The notes under the pieces: model-generated
Seen by the model: only the letters and a program-made list of their open reading frames with translations
The model's database searches: none
What the model was told of the DNA's origin: nothing
Position numbers and translations under genes: made by a program
Shown here: positions 1 to 11,507 of the stretch, piece after piece
Layout: each line of letters begins with the position of its first letter
Position numbering within the stretch: position 1 is the stretch's first letter
DNA from: Balanoglossus misakiensis
Lineage: Eukaryota; Hemichordata
Assembly: GCA_040954595.2 (NCBI GenBank)
Contig: CM082576.2
Location: forward strand, 8,556,001-8,620,000
Length of the DNA: 64,000 nucleotides
Reading direction: 5' to 3'

Positions 1-3000
1 TCACAGTGACTGAAAAGCATGTCATATATTTTCAGATATTTCAACAATGTGGCATTGTAGTTTCTGACCTTGCTTTCTTTAACTTCAAATACTTTATGCA
101 TGCCATGTATCGGCCACTGTCCCTGGAGTGAATCTCCAAGGTCTGATCAATGCATCCAGATTCTGGAATCCTTCAGACCCATCACTTGTGACCTTTAAAT
201 TTAAAATGGCCAACTTCACGATGAAAATTTGAAATAATGAACAGTGTGCTGCGGACTTGAAGTCACGAAGTCATGTGATGATATCAGTACAAAACAAACC
301 TGATCATTCCCATAACCTTCAAATAACTGCCTACATCATGTGTGTACATGAAATGTTTGTGTGTATGTAAGACTGCCCTCCCAAACAAAAGCACAGCGCA
401 AATTTCCTCAACTGTAGAGCAAGGCCTGGGACCTTGACGAGTAGAAAGCCAGTTCCTCCTATCCTCCCTCTCTGTGGCCGAGCTCTGTCAAGTCAGGGAC
501 ACAGCACCAACTTCTTCTACACATGCACACAAAAATACTGACAGACCTACCGCCAAGAGAATTTTTGTCACCAGTGTATCAACAGCAAGTCATTCATATT
601 TCGAGCGCTTGAGTCATATTTCTGCTGATGTGCCCAATGATTACACATTTGGAATGTTCACATATTTGCCCAATAACAATATCCTGCTAAATGACCCTTC
701 CTAAAATGTGTGATATAAGTTGTTGAATGACTTAAAACACAGTTTATACGAACTGTTCCTCTTTAATTTTGATCACAACCAAACCCTGGGATTGTTAAAA
801 TCAGGGAAGTGTTCTGTACACTAACATGAAACTTCTTTATATTATACAACTTACATTAGACTCCAGGCAATAAATTTATTATACAGAGATTTAGTGAGAC
901 TGATTTTTTTCATTTTGATGGATGGCATGGTATAATCGTCAGGTAATGACACAACTGGACTGTACTAGATATTAAATTAATCTGTTTGGATTCTGGTGAA
1001 GGGAACATCAAACATTGGGACTGAGTGATTAATCTTGATTTGTGGTGTTGATATACATGTACACTAAATAAACCACACATAAATCAGTTTAGCATTCATT
1101 GCCTCTTGACAGCAATTTCTGATTTACGGGACACTTTTGGGATTCCCTGCTCCCTTCATTAGCTGGCTATTGTTTTTATAATGACTTCCCCTGTGCGTGA
1201 GAGTGGAGTCCCTTTGGTACAGATGCTGTGGTCAGATTGATTTGCTATAAGTGACCAATCTGGTCAATGTTCAAATGTCAACCGGCCAATCAGGTTGCAT
1301 GTGACATTCTAGTACAATGTACCGCTTCCTGCTAATGGGGGTTGGTGGAGGAACAGAACTTAACAAATCACACAGCAAATCGACAGCCATGGTGGTCCAC
1401 TTATCAATCATGCTTACTGTTACACCAAACACAGTGGCAACCAGATGTTATAATAATGACAGGGTTTTAATTGGACTAATTTCTCCCAAACAGCAAAACC
1501 CTATAAAGGAGACCCACCATGCCTAATTTTACTGTTAGGGCCACCGTACTTTAAATTTAATACAAGTCTGAACACTGTGAAAATATAACAACCTAATCCG
1601 AAACACACAAACATTGGAATTTGGCCAAAAAACTCATGCTAATTGTCCCATAAATGACAAATTTCAGATTCTCTGTTTCACTCGTTGATGTTTCCTGTCA
1701 CGCAAACATGGAAGCACACACTGCTCACCTACATTTCCTGTCACATCAAGATAGATGCTCAGTCGCTCTGTGGTAAATGTTGCCATGGAAACAAATGCAT
1801 GGTTACACAAAAATAGCTGAATAGAGCACAATGGGGATAATGCAGTGAGTATGAAAAATCAAGCCATACATTACATCTGGACTCAATCAAATCGATCTCA
1901 AACAGTATTGAATTATCACGGCCTGTTTTTCTTTCAAATTCAAGGTTGTGGCGGTGATTTTGATGCCATTTAGTCCAGCATCCTTTTTGCTGAATTTTCA
2001 CCATGATAGCGCAGCTGCCTTAGCTGCCCATACCACTGCAGTGACGGCTTTTACCATTCAAAAGATGTAAACTCCTTCTGTGAGAGCATCACTGGAGGTA
2101 AAAATCAAACGGAATGCCTCAAGACGTTTCAATTAGTAAATGTCAAATATGGAACAGCTGAGGGGTTCCTTACCCATGGGTGTGTGCCTGGTACTATTTT
2201 TGGGATGGGAGCCAGACAATAAAATGTCATTCAATTATTTATTTTTCCATATTGATTTGAAGGCAAACAAAATAAGGCAATCAAATCAACGAACGTAAAC
2301 CAGCGAGATAGTTTTTTCTTCTGAAAATGATCATTTTTAAAACTAAGAATCCACAATGTTCATCAAGAATTGCAATAGTAAGAATAAGCTATTTACGCTG
2401 AGGGAAACTAAAGAATTGAGCAACGTGATACTGTTTACTTAAAAGCCAAAATTCAACATGTACCACTCGAGATTCATAGGCAATTTTTTAGGGTAAATTA
2501 AGTTTGGATTATACAGAAACAATTATTAGGATTATCCTGTATGGGAAACTGAAGTGGAAAAAAAATCCCAAGTGAGCTTTCCTCAAATTAACAAATCTTG
2601 TGAGACACGATTAAGACAAAATGAAAGGAGTAATGAAAGGAACACAACATACCAGTCACAATGAAGCATCAAGGAAGGGTGACTTCCTCATCAGGGAGGT
2701 CTGTGATATAGTGGCAGTGGTGACGACCACAACTGCGTAATTATGAAAATACTAAGGTTTCAAAGCTTCCTGTTTATAAATTATGATTCATTCAAGCTTA
2801 CTCCCTTTTATTACTTATGATTTGGTCTACCTCAACACATTATCCCTTTCAATCCCAAGGTTGATTCCATATGTTGAAAAAAACAGGGGTGTTTAAGGGT
2901 TCATGACACTCTGAAATGTTCACACCCTGAATGCCTGGTCCATACCGGGTAAATTATGTCCAGAGGTCCCTTTATTGGTAGGTTGTCTGACTGGGGTGGG

Positions 3001-5562
3001 TATAGGTCACACCAACTTCCCAGCTTGACCGGATCAACATATCGTTTGTCATATTCCCTATTTGAGACACTATATCATTTCACATCCTTCATGACTAATA
3101 GAAAATGTATTACAAACTTTCAAATCTTTTATATCAGAAAAAATAAAATGTGCATCTCAGTAATTTTCTAAGACTTCTTCTTCTATGAAATACTGACCCC
3201 TGGTACCATAGGTTTATGTAGTTATTCCTGTCTAAAAATAAATAAAATGATTATATGTATAATAAATTTATAGATCATCACATCAAAGAAAGACCTGTGA
3301 TCTCAACCATCAATCCCAATAACACAGAAATTATTTGACATGGCAATGAATAATCAGACATGATGTTAATCTCGGCCAGGTTGAAAATAAAAAGCAGTTG
3401 AAAGCTATCCTCAAACTCCAATTTCAACTGAAATTACAGTTTTCATTTTCTCTTGATTAATCTCTTGCTACACCCTCATTTTAAACTGCTGGCAAATTAT
3501 GGAGCCATGAAATGAAAATGACAGTTAAAAATTGCCAAAGGCAAAAAAAAAACAGAATTGCTACTGTTACTTAGCCTATAGGGAAGCTAATTATTCTGAA
3601 ATTGTGAAAGAAGCCAGTCAATGGCCTGACCTTTGACCAGTTGTAAAATATGATCACTCAGACGTATGCAATATCTATATGAGGAATTCTGTCTAGTGCA
3701 CTGCTAATTCCCACGTGCAGAGAACATATGTAACTAACAGTGAGTTAGTGGGTGTGGCACATGTACACATTATACTCACTGTGATGTTCTACATTTTGGC
3801 AAAAGTCTACAAACTCAGTCATGTCATACTACCTTGGAAAACACATATTAAAATCATGGTTGGTCTTTCATTAAATGGTATTTGTTTAACTATTGATTAC
3901 ATAACACCATCTAAAAATTGTGAATATTTACTCTCTGAACATAGTAGTCACTCAGTACTTAATACAATGTTAGTAATAGTTTATTCAAACTTTGCAGTTG
4001 AGTGGCCCCCAACATTTGCAATGTAGGTGTTTTTTTGAGAAACAGTCTAAGCACTGCCAATCAATCACTCATATTCCTTGTGAATATTAATAAAAATGAA
4101 ATAAATATGACAATTTATGGACACTGATATCTGCACTGAGTTAAAAAAAAACAATTCTGTTTATAGATTACAGTGGAACTCAATAGGCAACTTTTGTGAC
4201 CTTATATGACCTTACATCCTGGCATTTTTATTGGTGTGAAAGTGTGAATCCACTATTTTGATTCAAAAATCAAAATGAGCCAACAATATTCACTTTTTTG
4301 TTCTTAATTGCTATTTTAACTTATTGTTAAACTTATATTTTGTACAATTTTCACTTTTCATGCAGCACAATGTTGAATTTTCCATACTATATAACAATAT
4401 AATCAAAAGTACCAGAATATAAGGTCATGTAGGGTCACAGGGTCAAGTGTTTGACTTCCTCTGAATACTGGAAGTAGATTTTGTGTAATTATTTAAATCC
4501 TATCACCCTTTTTAATAATATAACCTTTACAGTAATGCTAATCATTCAAGATAATACAATTACCAACCATTGAAACAATCAAAAATGCTAGCACAGCATT
4601 CTCCCCACAAATTTCTAACCTAAACACATAGGAGCTTATTTGTATAACATATGGAGATTGTTATGCTAATATTAAGCTTCTATTGTTTCTCGAAACTGCT
4701 AAATAACATGGTGGCCACCATTTTCTTTTAAATGCTCTTGGGAGATCATTACATATTCATTTACAGATGAAAAAAAATCATTGTTTCCATAATCCTGTTA
4801 ATTCTTGATTGAATTATAGAAGAACTCATCAACTTCGATTGTTCAGCATAATTACACCACCATGTCACAGTCTCACAGACACGCATATTCATTAGCACTT
4901 GTGTGGAAGTCACTGATACATTATAAAATGGGAGTCATCTGTTACTTTACAATTTTTTTAATTTACACCATTTTTATTTTTTATTTTTTGCTTTCACATT
5001 GCAGACTGTTGAACTGATTTTCCAAGATACAATACAACACAATATAATTTTACAAATAAATTAAATTTAAGTAAAACATATTTCACGTAATGTGTAATCT
5101 GACAGCATGAATATATGGCACTGCTGAGGTAGCAACTTCAATACCATATATGGTTGATAAGTTACATGTAGGGGGTCGAAGTCTGTAACTGAAATAATCA
5201 GTCTTGTCTACTTCTGTCAAGGCTAAAGATACTCAGATACTCTTGTCAATTTATTTCATCATTAATGTATATTAAAATAAATCAACCCTTTGGTTTAATG
5301 AACTGACATGCAATAACTACAGCAAGACTATGTATGTACATGTATTTGTTCTAATATACACTGGAACAATCACTGTCTTTGATGCTATTACTTCACGGTC
5401 ACTGATCACAGTCAAAGATAACCGTGGCCATGGCCTCTTCAGCGATATATTGTCTATCTGAAGAATAATAATCGGCTGGAAAAATAATCCTGTGGAAATT
5501 TAAGCACTCCCGAAATTGTGATATAGATATAACGCGTTCTATTTCAGTCAGCTGTTTAGCTC
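1..5562. other. AT-rich region without a supported gene
   Basis: No reading frame here has recognisable protein similarity or sensible splice context; the longest (3715-4026, plus) is low-complexity and AT-driven. CpG is scarce, as in the PPP4R4 introns further along. That would fit the body or 3' part of a methylated transcription unit lying mostly outside the window, but this is inference. The only structure I can point to is the inverted repeat at 4195-4439. Confidence 0.5.
4195..4439. repeat. MITE-like inverted repeat, about 245 bp
   Basis: A 28-bp arm at 4195-4222 (TGTGACCTTATATGACCTTA at its start) is matched in reverse complement at 4412-4439, with about four or five mismatches. The interior is AT-rich and has no open reading frame. 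The shape fits a miniature inverted-repeat element, but I see no clear target-site duplication and no second copy in the window. Confidence 0.4.
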
Positions 5563-5634
5563 GCCGTGATCGTCTAGTGGTTAGGACATTGCGTTGTGGC
5601 CGCAATAACCCAGGTTCGAATCCTGGTCTCGGCA
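5563..5634 (+). tRNA. tRNA-His (GTG) or tRNA-His-like element
   Basis: The 72-nt segment folds as a cloverleaf. The acceptor stem is GCCGTGA/TCTCGGC with one T-T mismatch at the fifth pair. The anticodon stem is TTGCG/CGCAA around loop TTGTGGC, giving anticodon GTG. The T arm is CCAGG/CCTGG with loop TTCGAAT, followed by discriminator A. Internal promoter boxes are present (A-box-like TGATCGTCTAGTGG, B box GGTTCGAATCC). Histidine identity follows from the anticodon and the family-typical 5' end GCCGTGATCGT. Two oddities: the acceptor mismatch, and the first strong Pol III terminator (eight Ts) lying 37 nt downstream after a small hairpin. A tRNA-derived repeat copy is therefore possible. Confidence 0.8.
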
Positions 5635-5670
5635 TTACCCTCTCGGTGTAATGAGACGGCAAAGTTGGCA

Positions 5671-5678
5671 TTTTTTTT
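5671..5678 (+). terminator. Pol III T8 terminator after tRNA-His
   Basis: Eight consecutive Ts are the first run of four or more Ts downstream of the tRNA-like gene. Between them lies a short hairpin, ATTAC (5634-5638) with GTAAT (5648-5652). The 37-nt trailer is longer than usual for a tRNA gene. Confidence 0.45.
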
Positions 5679-5979
5679 CCTGCCATAGATTTCGGAACTA
5701 AATGGATTCATATTATCCTAGGATATCTTAGCCCTTTACTGAACTGAACTGAACTTTTCCGGCATGTGATGACTGAAACACGTGCTGACTGTATCTGTAT
5801 GTGGTTTGCGGTGTAGGTAGGGCGATGTCACATTTCTGAGGTTTCTGGGTGTGTAACGTGTGCACGCACGGCGACTAGATGGTCGCAGAGAGAATAAAAA
5901 TGAAATATACCCCCACAGAAAACTGAAAATACCCACCATGAATGGTTTATTCTGTTTTCGGTTCTTCTTTACAACACCA

Positions 5980-6070
5980 CACGAACTTCTAACTTCGGTT
6001 GTGATGAAAATATCGCGAGTGCACTTCAAGAGTGTTTACAACGCCGCCATTTTGAATATTTTACGTAGCA
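5980..6070 (+). promoter_or_regulatory. Probable core promoter of the zinc-finger gene
   Basis: A YY1-type motif GCCGCCATTTTG lies at 6043-6054, with a TATCGCGAG element at 6011-6019. The surrounding 5.7-7.1 kb is clearly richer in CpG than the flanks. In animal genes YY1 motifs of this orientation commonly sit at or just after the start site of TATA-less promoters. The first coding exon begins about 510 bp downstream. The start site itself cannot be fixed from sequence. Confidence 0.4.
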
Positions 6071-6564
6071 CTGCTTTTTTTCTCCGTGGTGATCACACAA
6101 AGTCTTTCCTTTATAACAATTATATTGGTACTATTGATTACAAATAATAATAATTAGTGGTACTAAAGACATTTTTGAATAAAAAGGGACGATAACTTCT
6201 TTACAGGAATGACCTCTTGACGGGAAGTCTCGTGCGTAGTTTTGTCAGTAACGTTTGATCACGGTACCTTTCGAGATTTGAAGTTTACCTTGGTTTGTGT
6301 TGGCCGAGCAGCAATGACTGCTGGTACAGGGAAATGTTTAAAGAGAGAATAGTGAGCAAACGAAACGAGTATAATTTGGAATCTGTGTATGGAAAATGTG
6401 AAAAGTTGCAAACATACGTTTGAGGTCTTCCTATAACATTTTCATGTCATTTTCACTCGACACTACTAAATACATCACCTGAACTGATAGGTCGATGAAC
6501 GAGGTAAACTTGTTGTCTGTAACAGCAGACGAACACGAACAACGCAACGAGTGAAATTTCGACA

Positions 6565-6628
6565 ATGACCTCGCGCCGTAGAAAACAAAATGCTCCTCGG
6601 AAGTCGGCCGTTACTATTTCAGAACAAG
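6565..6628 (+). CDS. Zinc-finger gene coding exon 1
   Basis: Encodes residues 1-21, MTSRRRKQNAPRKSAVTISE and Q, and ends in phase 1 at donor G|GTATGA. It holds the RRKQxxP motif alone, so alternative first exons could add or remove that motif. Confidence 0.85.
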
Positions 6629-9600
6629 GTATGATTCTCATATGTACCATTTTCGATGACGGTATGTCATTGTACATCGAAATATACCTTTGTTTATGGT
6701 GTTTTGATCTCGTCAATATGGGGAAATTCGACTGCTTGTCGTGACAGCGCCCAAACGAATGGTGGATTGTGTTTGTATATTGAATTTGACAAGTGCTAAA
6801 ACACACCAGCACTATGCAGAAACGCGAATAACCTATCCGAAACATTTGTCCTCTCTTCCAGTCAGGGTTAATGTATTTGCTCTTGGCGATTGCGATATCA
6901 AACGCATGCCAATTTGCAACAAAGTTGCAGAGCGGGTGTACCTTGCGTCGTCGTCTGTCAGTTTGTTTATTATATTGCATGATTACGCGGCAAACCCGTT
7001 CACAGAACTCTGGTCTACCTCTCTGGTTTTCCCGTATCGGTTACCCGATTGTAGGGTCGTACGGAAAAGAGTAACTCCCAAAATGTACGGTAAATTGTAC
7101 CCACAATATTTTACTTTCGGCGTTAACAGCCAGTAGATATATACATGTAGACATTTGCATAATGTAGCAGTAGACTCTTTGCAGGTCACATATCCTGTTT
7201 GCATATGTACATGTATATACACACAAGTAGGTCTGCTATTATAAAGCAGTATGCGATGCTTTGTAATTGTTTTTTATTTATGATATTCATAGTGCTTTCT
7301 GAACAACAATTGCATAAATAGTTTCTGCAGTTTTAGCCAAACTTTGTTCTGCAAATGAATTAATATTTTCCAGCATACATTATCTGCTGCCAGTATCCTA
7401 ATGCATTATGGGATCAGACAAGGAAGTACAACAAACTTACTAAACATCCCAAGATCAAGAAAGTTTGTATTTGGAGATATTAAACACTGCACTGCTGGCA
7501 AAATACCCAACCTCATGTAGTGTATCATCATTTCAGCTACATGCATGATATTTAAAATCATGATATCAAACCATTTTTGTGGTGTATACAAAGAGGTATT
7601 GACTTGGGCTCTAGAATGTCCAGTAAGAATAGATCATAACAGTATAAGTTATAAGCCTTCTTTACATTTGTTATAAAACCATTGTTATTCACCACTTTAT
7701 GGCAAGATTATATAGCAGATCTGGGTTTGATTCAATTTTGTTGGGGGGTTTTTCAAAGAGAAACAAAATCCCCCTAGACACTGCCAGCAGTTAAAATAAT
7801 GTTTCAGTGCAAACCAAATGGCAGACATTTTGTGGGAGGTCACAGCACTTTCTGCTTCATTTGAACATTTTCTGTATCTGTTGCAGATGAATCTGATGGT
7901 GTGGAACCTGTTAGCAAGCGCAGCCGACCTTCCCGACACGTATCAACCAGGTCCCAGACACAGTCGGTCAAAATGTCCACATTGAAGACCAAAAGGAGTC
8001 TGAAAATGAAACTCAAGAAAAAGCTCCGGTCCAAGAAAGTGGCCAAGGAGAAAGCTGCAAAGGCTAAAGTGAGTTCATGCAGTTACATTGATAAGGGCAC
8101 AATACATTAAGTTGTACTTGTGGTTTCCCTGGCGTGTGTTTTTCTCAAGCTAGTTTCTATTCGTTTGATAAAATAAAAAATAAAAAACAAAACTTGTAAA
8201 TATGCCAATCTTACATAGGAATATAAAATAGTGATAATACTTTAAATTCACAAATTTTACAAAATGGGAGTGACTCGTGGACACCAGTTAAAACTTAAAG
8301 AGTGTAATGTCTTTTTAATTGGTAGATGAAAGAAGATCAAGACAAGCCACCGGATTTCCATAAGAACAGAGTACTGAACCTGGATCAGATAAGAAAGCTG
8401 TCAGATGTGGCACTTCTCAAGAAGTTTGCTGAACACAAGGTCGACAAGACCAAGAAGAAATCGGGAGAAGCCAAGGTGGAGCATGTGTACACCTGCAAAT
8501 TGCTGCCAGACAACTGTTGTCAGAAGTTGAAAGGAACGGACTCAGTTGCCAAAAGTGAAATGAAAAGACATTTACTAGCCCACATAGGAGAACTACTTAC
8601 ACTCAGTGCATCTGGTAAGGATTGTACTGTTTGTTGGGGGCACACAATAGGCCTTGAGCTAGGGGAGGGTGCCTGGGTTAACCCTTTCACCACCATGGTC
8701 CAGTCCAAATTCATCTCTTCAATTGTAGTCCTTGATTTTGACCCGAATTGCAAGTCTACCCCATACCACTTGAATTCCATGGTGTGAGGTCGCGCAGGGT
8801 CATGAAAATGGCCAATTTGAAGTGCGACAGTAGCACGAGTTTGATAACACTAAAAAGCAATTCAGTAATTTCTCTGTGAATACATACAGAAATGAACAAA
8901 AAATTGAATGTCTAACTCGAAAGTTAACAGCTGATTTCTGTCTCCTTGGCTCCATGTCTAGAATCAGCCAAGAGAGAAAAAGCAGAATTTACAAGTGTTG
9001 AGGGGAGCACAGTTGGAGGAAAAGCAAGTACTAATAAAAAAGGTACTGTGTCAACTTGTGCCAATTTCTGGTCTTCCACCACAAACCCAGATATCCACCA
9101 TCAGTAACTCCATAAAAAACCCAGACATTTTAATTTTGAGCACACAGTTGACTACTCCTGGGCCCTTCACACCAGACAAAATCGTCAGTATTAAGATTCT
9201 AAAATCTACATCTGTGTTATAGACTCTCCCAAAGGGCAAAGCGAGCCCAAAGTCTTCTGCACTGCTATGGTTATCTGTTATATGATGATGTCCACAGCAA
9301 AGCAGTGCAGTGAGCCGGAGAAGCTATATGCGAGTTTCGCTACACAAAGCTATGCATTGCTGCATCTGTCCTCTTGTTGGGGGGGGGGGGGGGGGGGGGG
9401 GGGTTACCGCCATACAGCAGAGAACTAGAACAGAGTGGCAACTTTGGGCTGTGAGAGAGTCAAATGTGTTGATTATCATACTTATGCCAGTGTTGTAATA
9501 TTTTTTCAGCAAAGAAGGCTGCCCAGAGGCGATCCGAATCAAGCGGAGAAGCCCCGAAAGAGAAGACTTCTCAGGCATCCGACGGCGCAAAATATGTTGT

Positions 9601-11507
9601 GCCAGGTTTAGAGCACCCACTAGCAATAGAATTACCCAAGTCGGCAGACGTGCAAGGGTCTAGTTTCACGGTGATAAAGTCTTCGGAAGGACTGAACGAA
9701 GTCGTCTTGCTGCCCAAGGGACAGTTCATTAACCTCACAACCATGGCTGACAGTTCTGACAGCAGCAACCCGCTTGCCAAGGGTGTTCTGTTGGGCGACA
9801 AAGTGCCCCCTATCAGGAAAGACGTTGTGAGAGCGTCGCCGCAGAAGGCCCGGCATGTGCCAAACATTCTGAGGCGCAGTCGGAGGGAGAGTCCGTCAAA
9901 GCCCAAAACGGGCCCGGGGGTGAACACAGAAGGGCGCTTGACCCTGTCGGAGTTTGCGCAGATCGTCACTGAAGAAGTCGGCCTGGACGACGACCGGCTC
10001 GCTGCATTCCACGACGACCACAACTACACCATTGTGCAGAAGAAACCGCAGATACCGGAGCTTATGAATACAGATGCCGACGGCAGGCCAATCAGACCGG
10101 AGGCATCCAGCCAGTACATTGAAATGGACAGCCCACCTAACTACTACGAACAAGGCTACATGGCCAATGAACTCCAAAACAGGCCAGGTGTGGATGCCCA
10201 GCAGCAGCAGCAGCAACAGCTGCAACCCAACCTGCGAGCCAAGCCGACTAGGATCAAGATGTCAGAAGTTGTGCGCAATGCCAAGTCAGAGGTGGAGAAA
10301 TCTGATGAAGACGCGAAAAGTAAACAAGTCAGGGTAAGTGATGGTACTTAAAGGAGGTGGTTGAGCAAGCCTTTACAAGTCCATCTTCTCTATAAAATCA
10401 GGGTACATCAGGGCATTTGGTAATTGAGTTGTATTTGCCAACCTTCATTTGTTCTTGATCAACTGATTCAGTAGTCAGTCTTGGCAATTGCCCTTTTGTC
10501 CTTCTTTCTTATGGTGATGACGCAATCCATTCTCTTTCAGTTGAAAGCATTAGAAATCTTGAAGAGCATGCGGAAGAGAAGAGCTAGGCTGGAAGATGGC
10601 AATAGCAAGGGTCAATTTGAATGTGAGATATGTGGGAAACTGTACACAGCCGGAGCTACACTCACTGCACATTACAGAAGTCATGCAGGTTAGTTTACTC
10701 GTGTGTTACATGTAGCATTATGTCAATGCATGCAAGATAGGGTAACTTTTCAGATAGAACATTTAAGTGTAACTTCTAATAAATGATGTAATGTTTCTGC
10801 GTGTATGTTGCACTTCTGTTATTGTGACATTCTTTGGAATATGGTCAATTTCCATTGGCAGCAAGGTGTCACCAGCAAATGTGACCATTTTAACACACCT
10901 CTCAATTTGTCTCTTCCCACCATGCACAGGTATTAAGCCATTTCAGTGTCAGGTTTGCAAGGCCTCTTTCACGCGTCTACACAGCCTTAACTATCACATG
11001 ATGATCCACAACAGCCAGAGTCGCTTCACCTGCGACTACTGCGGCCGCAAGTTCCGACACCCCAGCCACTTCAAAGAGCACCTCAGGCGCCACACGGGGG
11101 AGGCGCCGTTTGCCTGCTGCGACTGCCCCCGCAGGTTCAAGACCAGGAACACGTACAAGCGGCACCTGCGATCGAAACACAGCAAAGTGCTGACGGCCAA
11201 AGGGATCACGACTATGGACGGCGTGCCTGTGGTCATCGTCTCCACCACGAGTCAGGGCGTGGATCAGATGCCGTCGTCGCCGTCGTCTCAGCTACCGCCG
11301 GAGTTCGACGAAGAGGAGGAAGAGGACGATGATGAGGAGGAGGAGGAGGAGGATGAAGACAATGAGGCAGAGGGAGAGGAGGTTGAGGAGGAAGAAGTCA
11401 ATGTGGATGTGGAGGCGAGGGGAGGGGGGAGTCTTGGAGGTGGAGACATAGACAAGGGAGAACACACTGATCAGCCAGTCGCAGGGGAGACGAAATCTGA
11501 ACTGTAA
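6565..11507 (+). CDS. Four-finger C2H2 zinc-finger protein, whole gene (7 coding exons, 721 aa)
   Basis: Coding exons 6565-6628, 7887-8068, 8326-8614, 8962-9042, 9510-10333, 10541-10688 and 10930-11507 sum to 2166 nt and join in frame with GT-AG junctions throughout. The ATG is the first in its frame, after stops at 6496 and 6505. Residues 2-13 carry SRRRKQNAPRK, matching the RRKQxxP NuRD/RBBP4-binding motif known from FOG, SALL and ZNF423. Residues about 22-100 are basic. A divergent finger-like segment (Cys-rich, HLLAH) sits near residue 145-170, and a Gln7 run at 436-442. Four C2H2 fingers follow with ligands C508/C511/H524/H528, C536/C539/H552/H556, C564/C567/H580/H584 and C592/C595/H608/H613, then a strongly acidic tail at about 654-693. 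A nuclear DNA-binding transcriptional regulator, perhaps a repressor, is inferred. I do not recognise a single vertebrate orthologue, so no symbol is given. Confidence 0.88.
7887..8068 (+). CDS. Zinc-finger gene coding exon 2
   Basis: Acceptor TCTGTTGCAG, donor AAA|GTGAGT, phase 1 in and phase 0 out. It encodes a short acidic start (DESDGVEP) and then a Ser/Arg/Lys-rich, nuclear-localisation-like stretch ending KKLRSKKVAKEKAAKAK. Confidence 0.85.
8326..8614 (+). CDS. Zinc-finger gene coding exon 3, divergent finger-like segment
   Basis: Acceptor AATTGGTAG, donor G|GTAAGG, phase 0 in and phase 1 out. It encodes KKFAEHKVDKTKKKSGEAK and then a Cys/His cluster (CKLLPDNCCQ followed by MKRHLLAHIGEL). 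The His-x4-His spacing is finger-like but the Cys spacing is not canonical, so zinc binding here is uncertain. Confidence 0.82.
8962..9042 (+). CDS. Zinc-finger gene coding exon 4
   Basis: A small exon (81 nt, 27 codons) with acceptor CATGTCTAG and donor G|GTACTG, phase 1 at both ends. It could therefore be skipped without a frameshift. It encodes a linker rich in Lys, Ser and Gly. Confidence 0.7.
9379..9403 (+). repeat. 25-nt poly(G) tract in a zinc-finger gene intron
   Basis: An uninterrupted run of about 25 G, the longest of many G or C runs in this window. Its length is likely to be polymorphic or imprecise in an assembly. Confidence 0.9.
9510..10333 (+). CDS. Zinc-finger gene coding exon 5 (long linker, poly-Gln)
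   Basis: Acceptor TATTTTTTCAG, donor AGG|GTAAGT, phase 1 in and phase 0 out. It encodes about 274 residues without a recognised fold. The exon has a proline/serine-rich middle (KVPPIRKDVVRASPQKA), a stretch LTLSEFAQIVTEEVGLDDDR that may form a helix, a Gln7 run (10199-10219) and a basic end. CpG and GC content are higher than in the flanking introns. Confidence 0.88.
10541..10688 (+). CDS. Zinc-finger gene coding exon 6 (finger 1)
   Basis: Acceptor TCTCTTTCAG, donor G|GTTAGT, phase 0 in and phase 1 out. It encodes a basic helix (LKSMRKRRARLE) and finger 1, CEICGKLYTAGATLTAHYRS followed by H. The exon break falls in the linker to finger 2 (HAG-IKPFQ), a common place for introns in these genes. 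Confidence 0.88.
10930..11507 (+). CDS. Zinc-finger gene terminal coding exon 7 (fingers 2-4, acidic tail)
   Basis: Acceptor CCATGCACAG, phase 1 in. Fingers 2, 3 and 4 begin CQVCKASF, CDYCGRKF and CCDCPRRF, joined by linkers HNSQSRFT and HTGEAPFA. The latter is close to the canonical TGEKPF. After H613 come a Ser/Pro segment and a run of about 40 mostly Glu/Asp residues, then stop TAA at 11505-11507. Confidence 0.9.

Noticed and set aside
5399-5686. Minus-strand ORF containing PRPGFEPGLLRPQRN
   Set aside because: This peptide is the antisense translation of the tRNA T arm and anticodon arm, a well-known false ORF pattern.
6453-6980. Minus-strand 175-codon ORF, the longest in the window
   Set aside because: It overlaps exon 1 of the zinc-finger gene in antisense, has no recognisable domain and mixed composition, and lacks splice context. 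The spliced gene explains the region better.
10791-10929. Extension of the last zinc-finger exon upstream to an ATG at 10793
   Set aside because: The upstream part is intron-like. The acceptor at 10929 restores the HAGIKPFQ linker between fingers 1 and 2 exactly.
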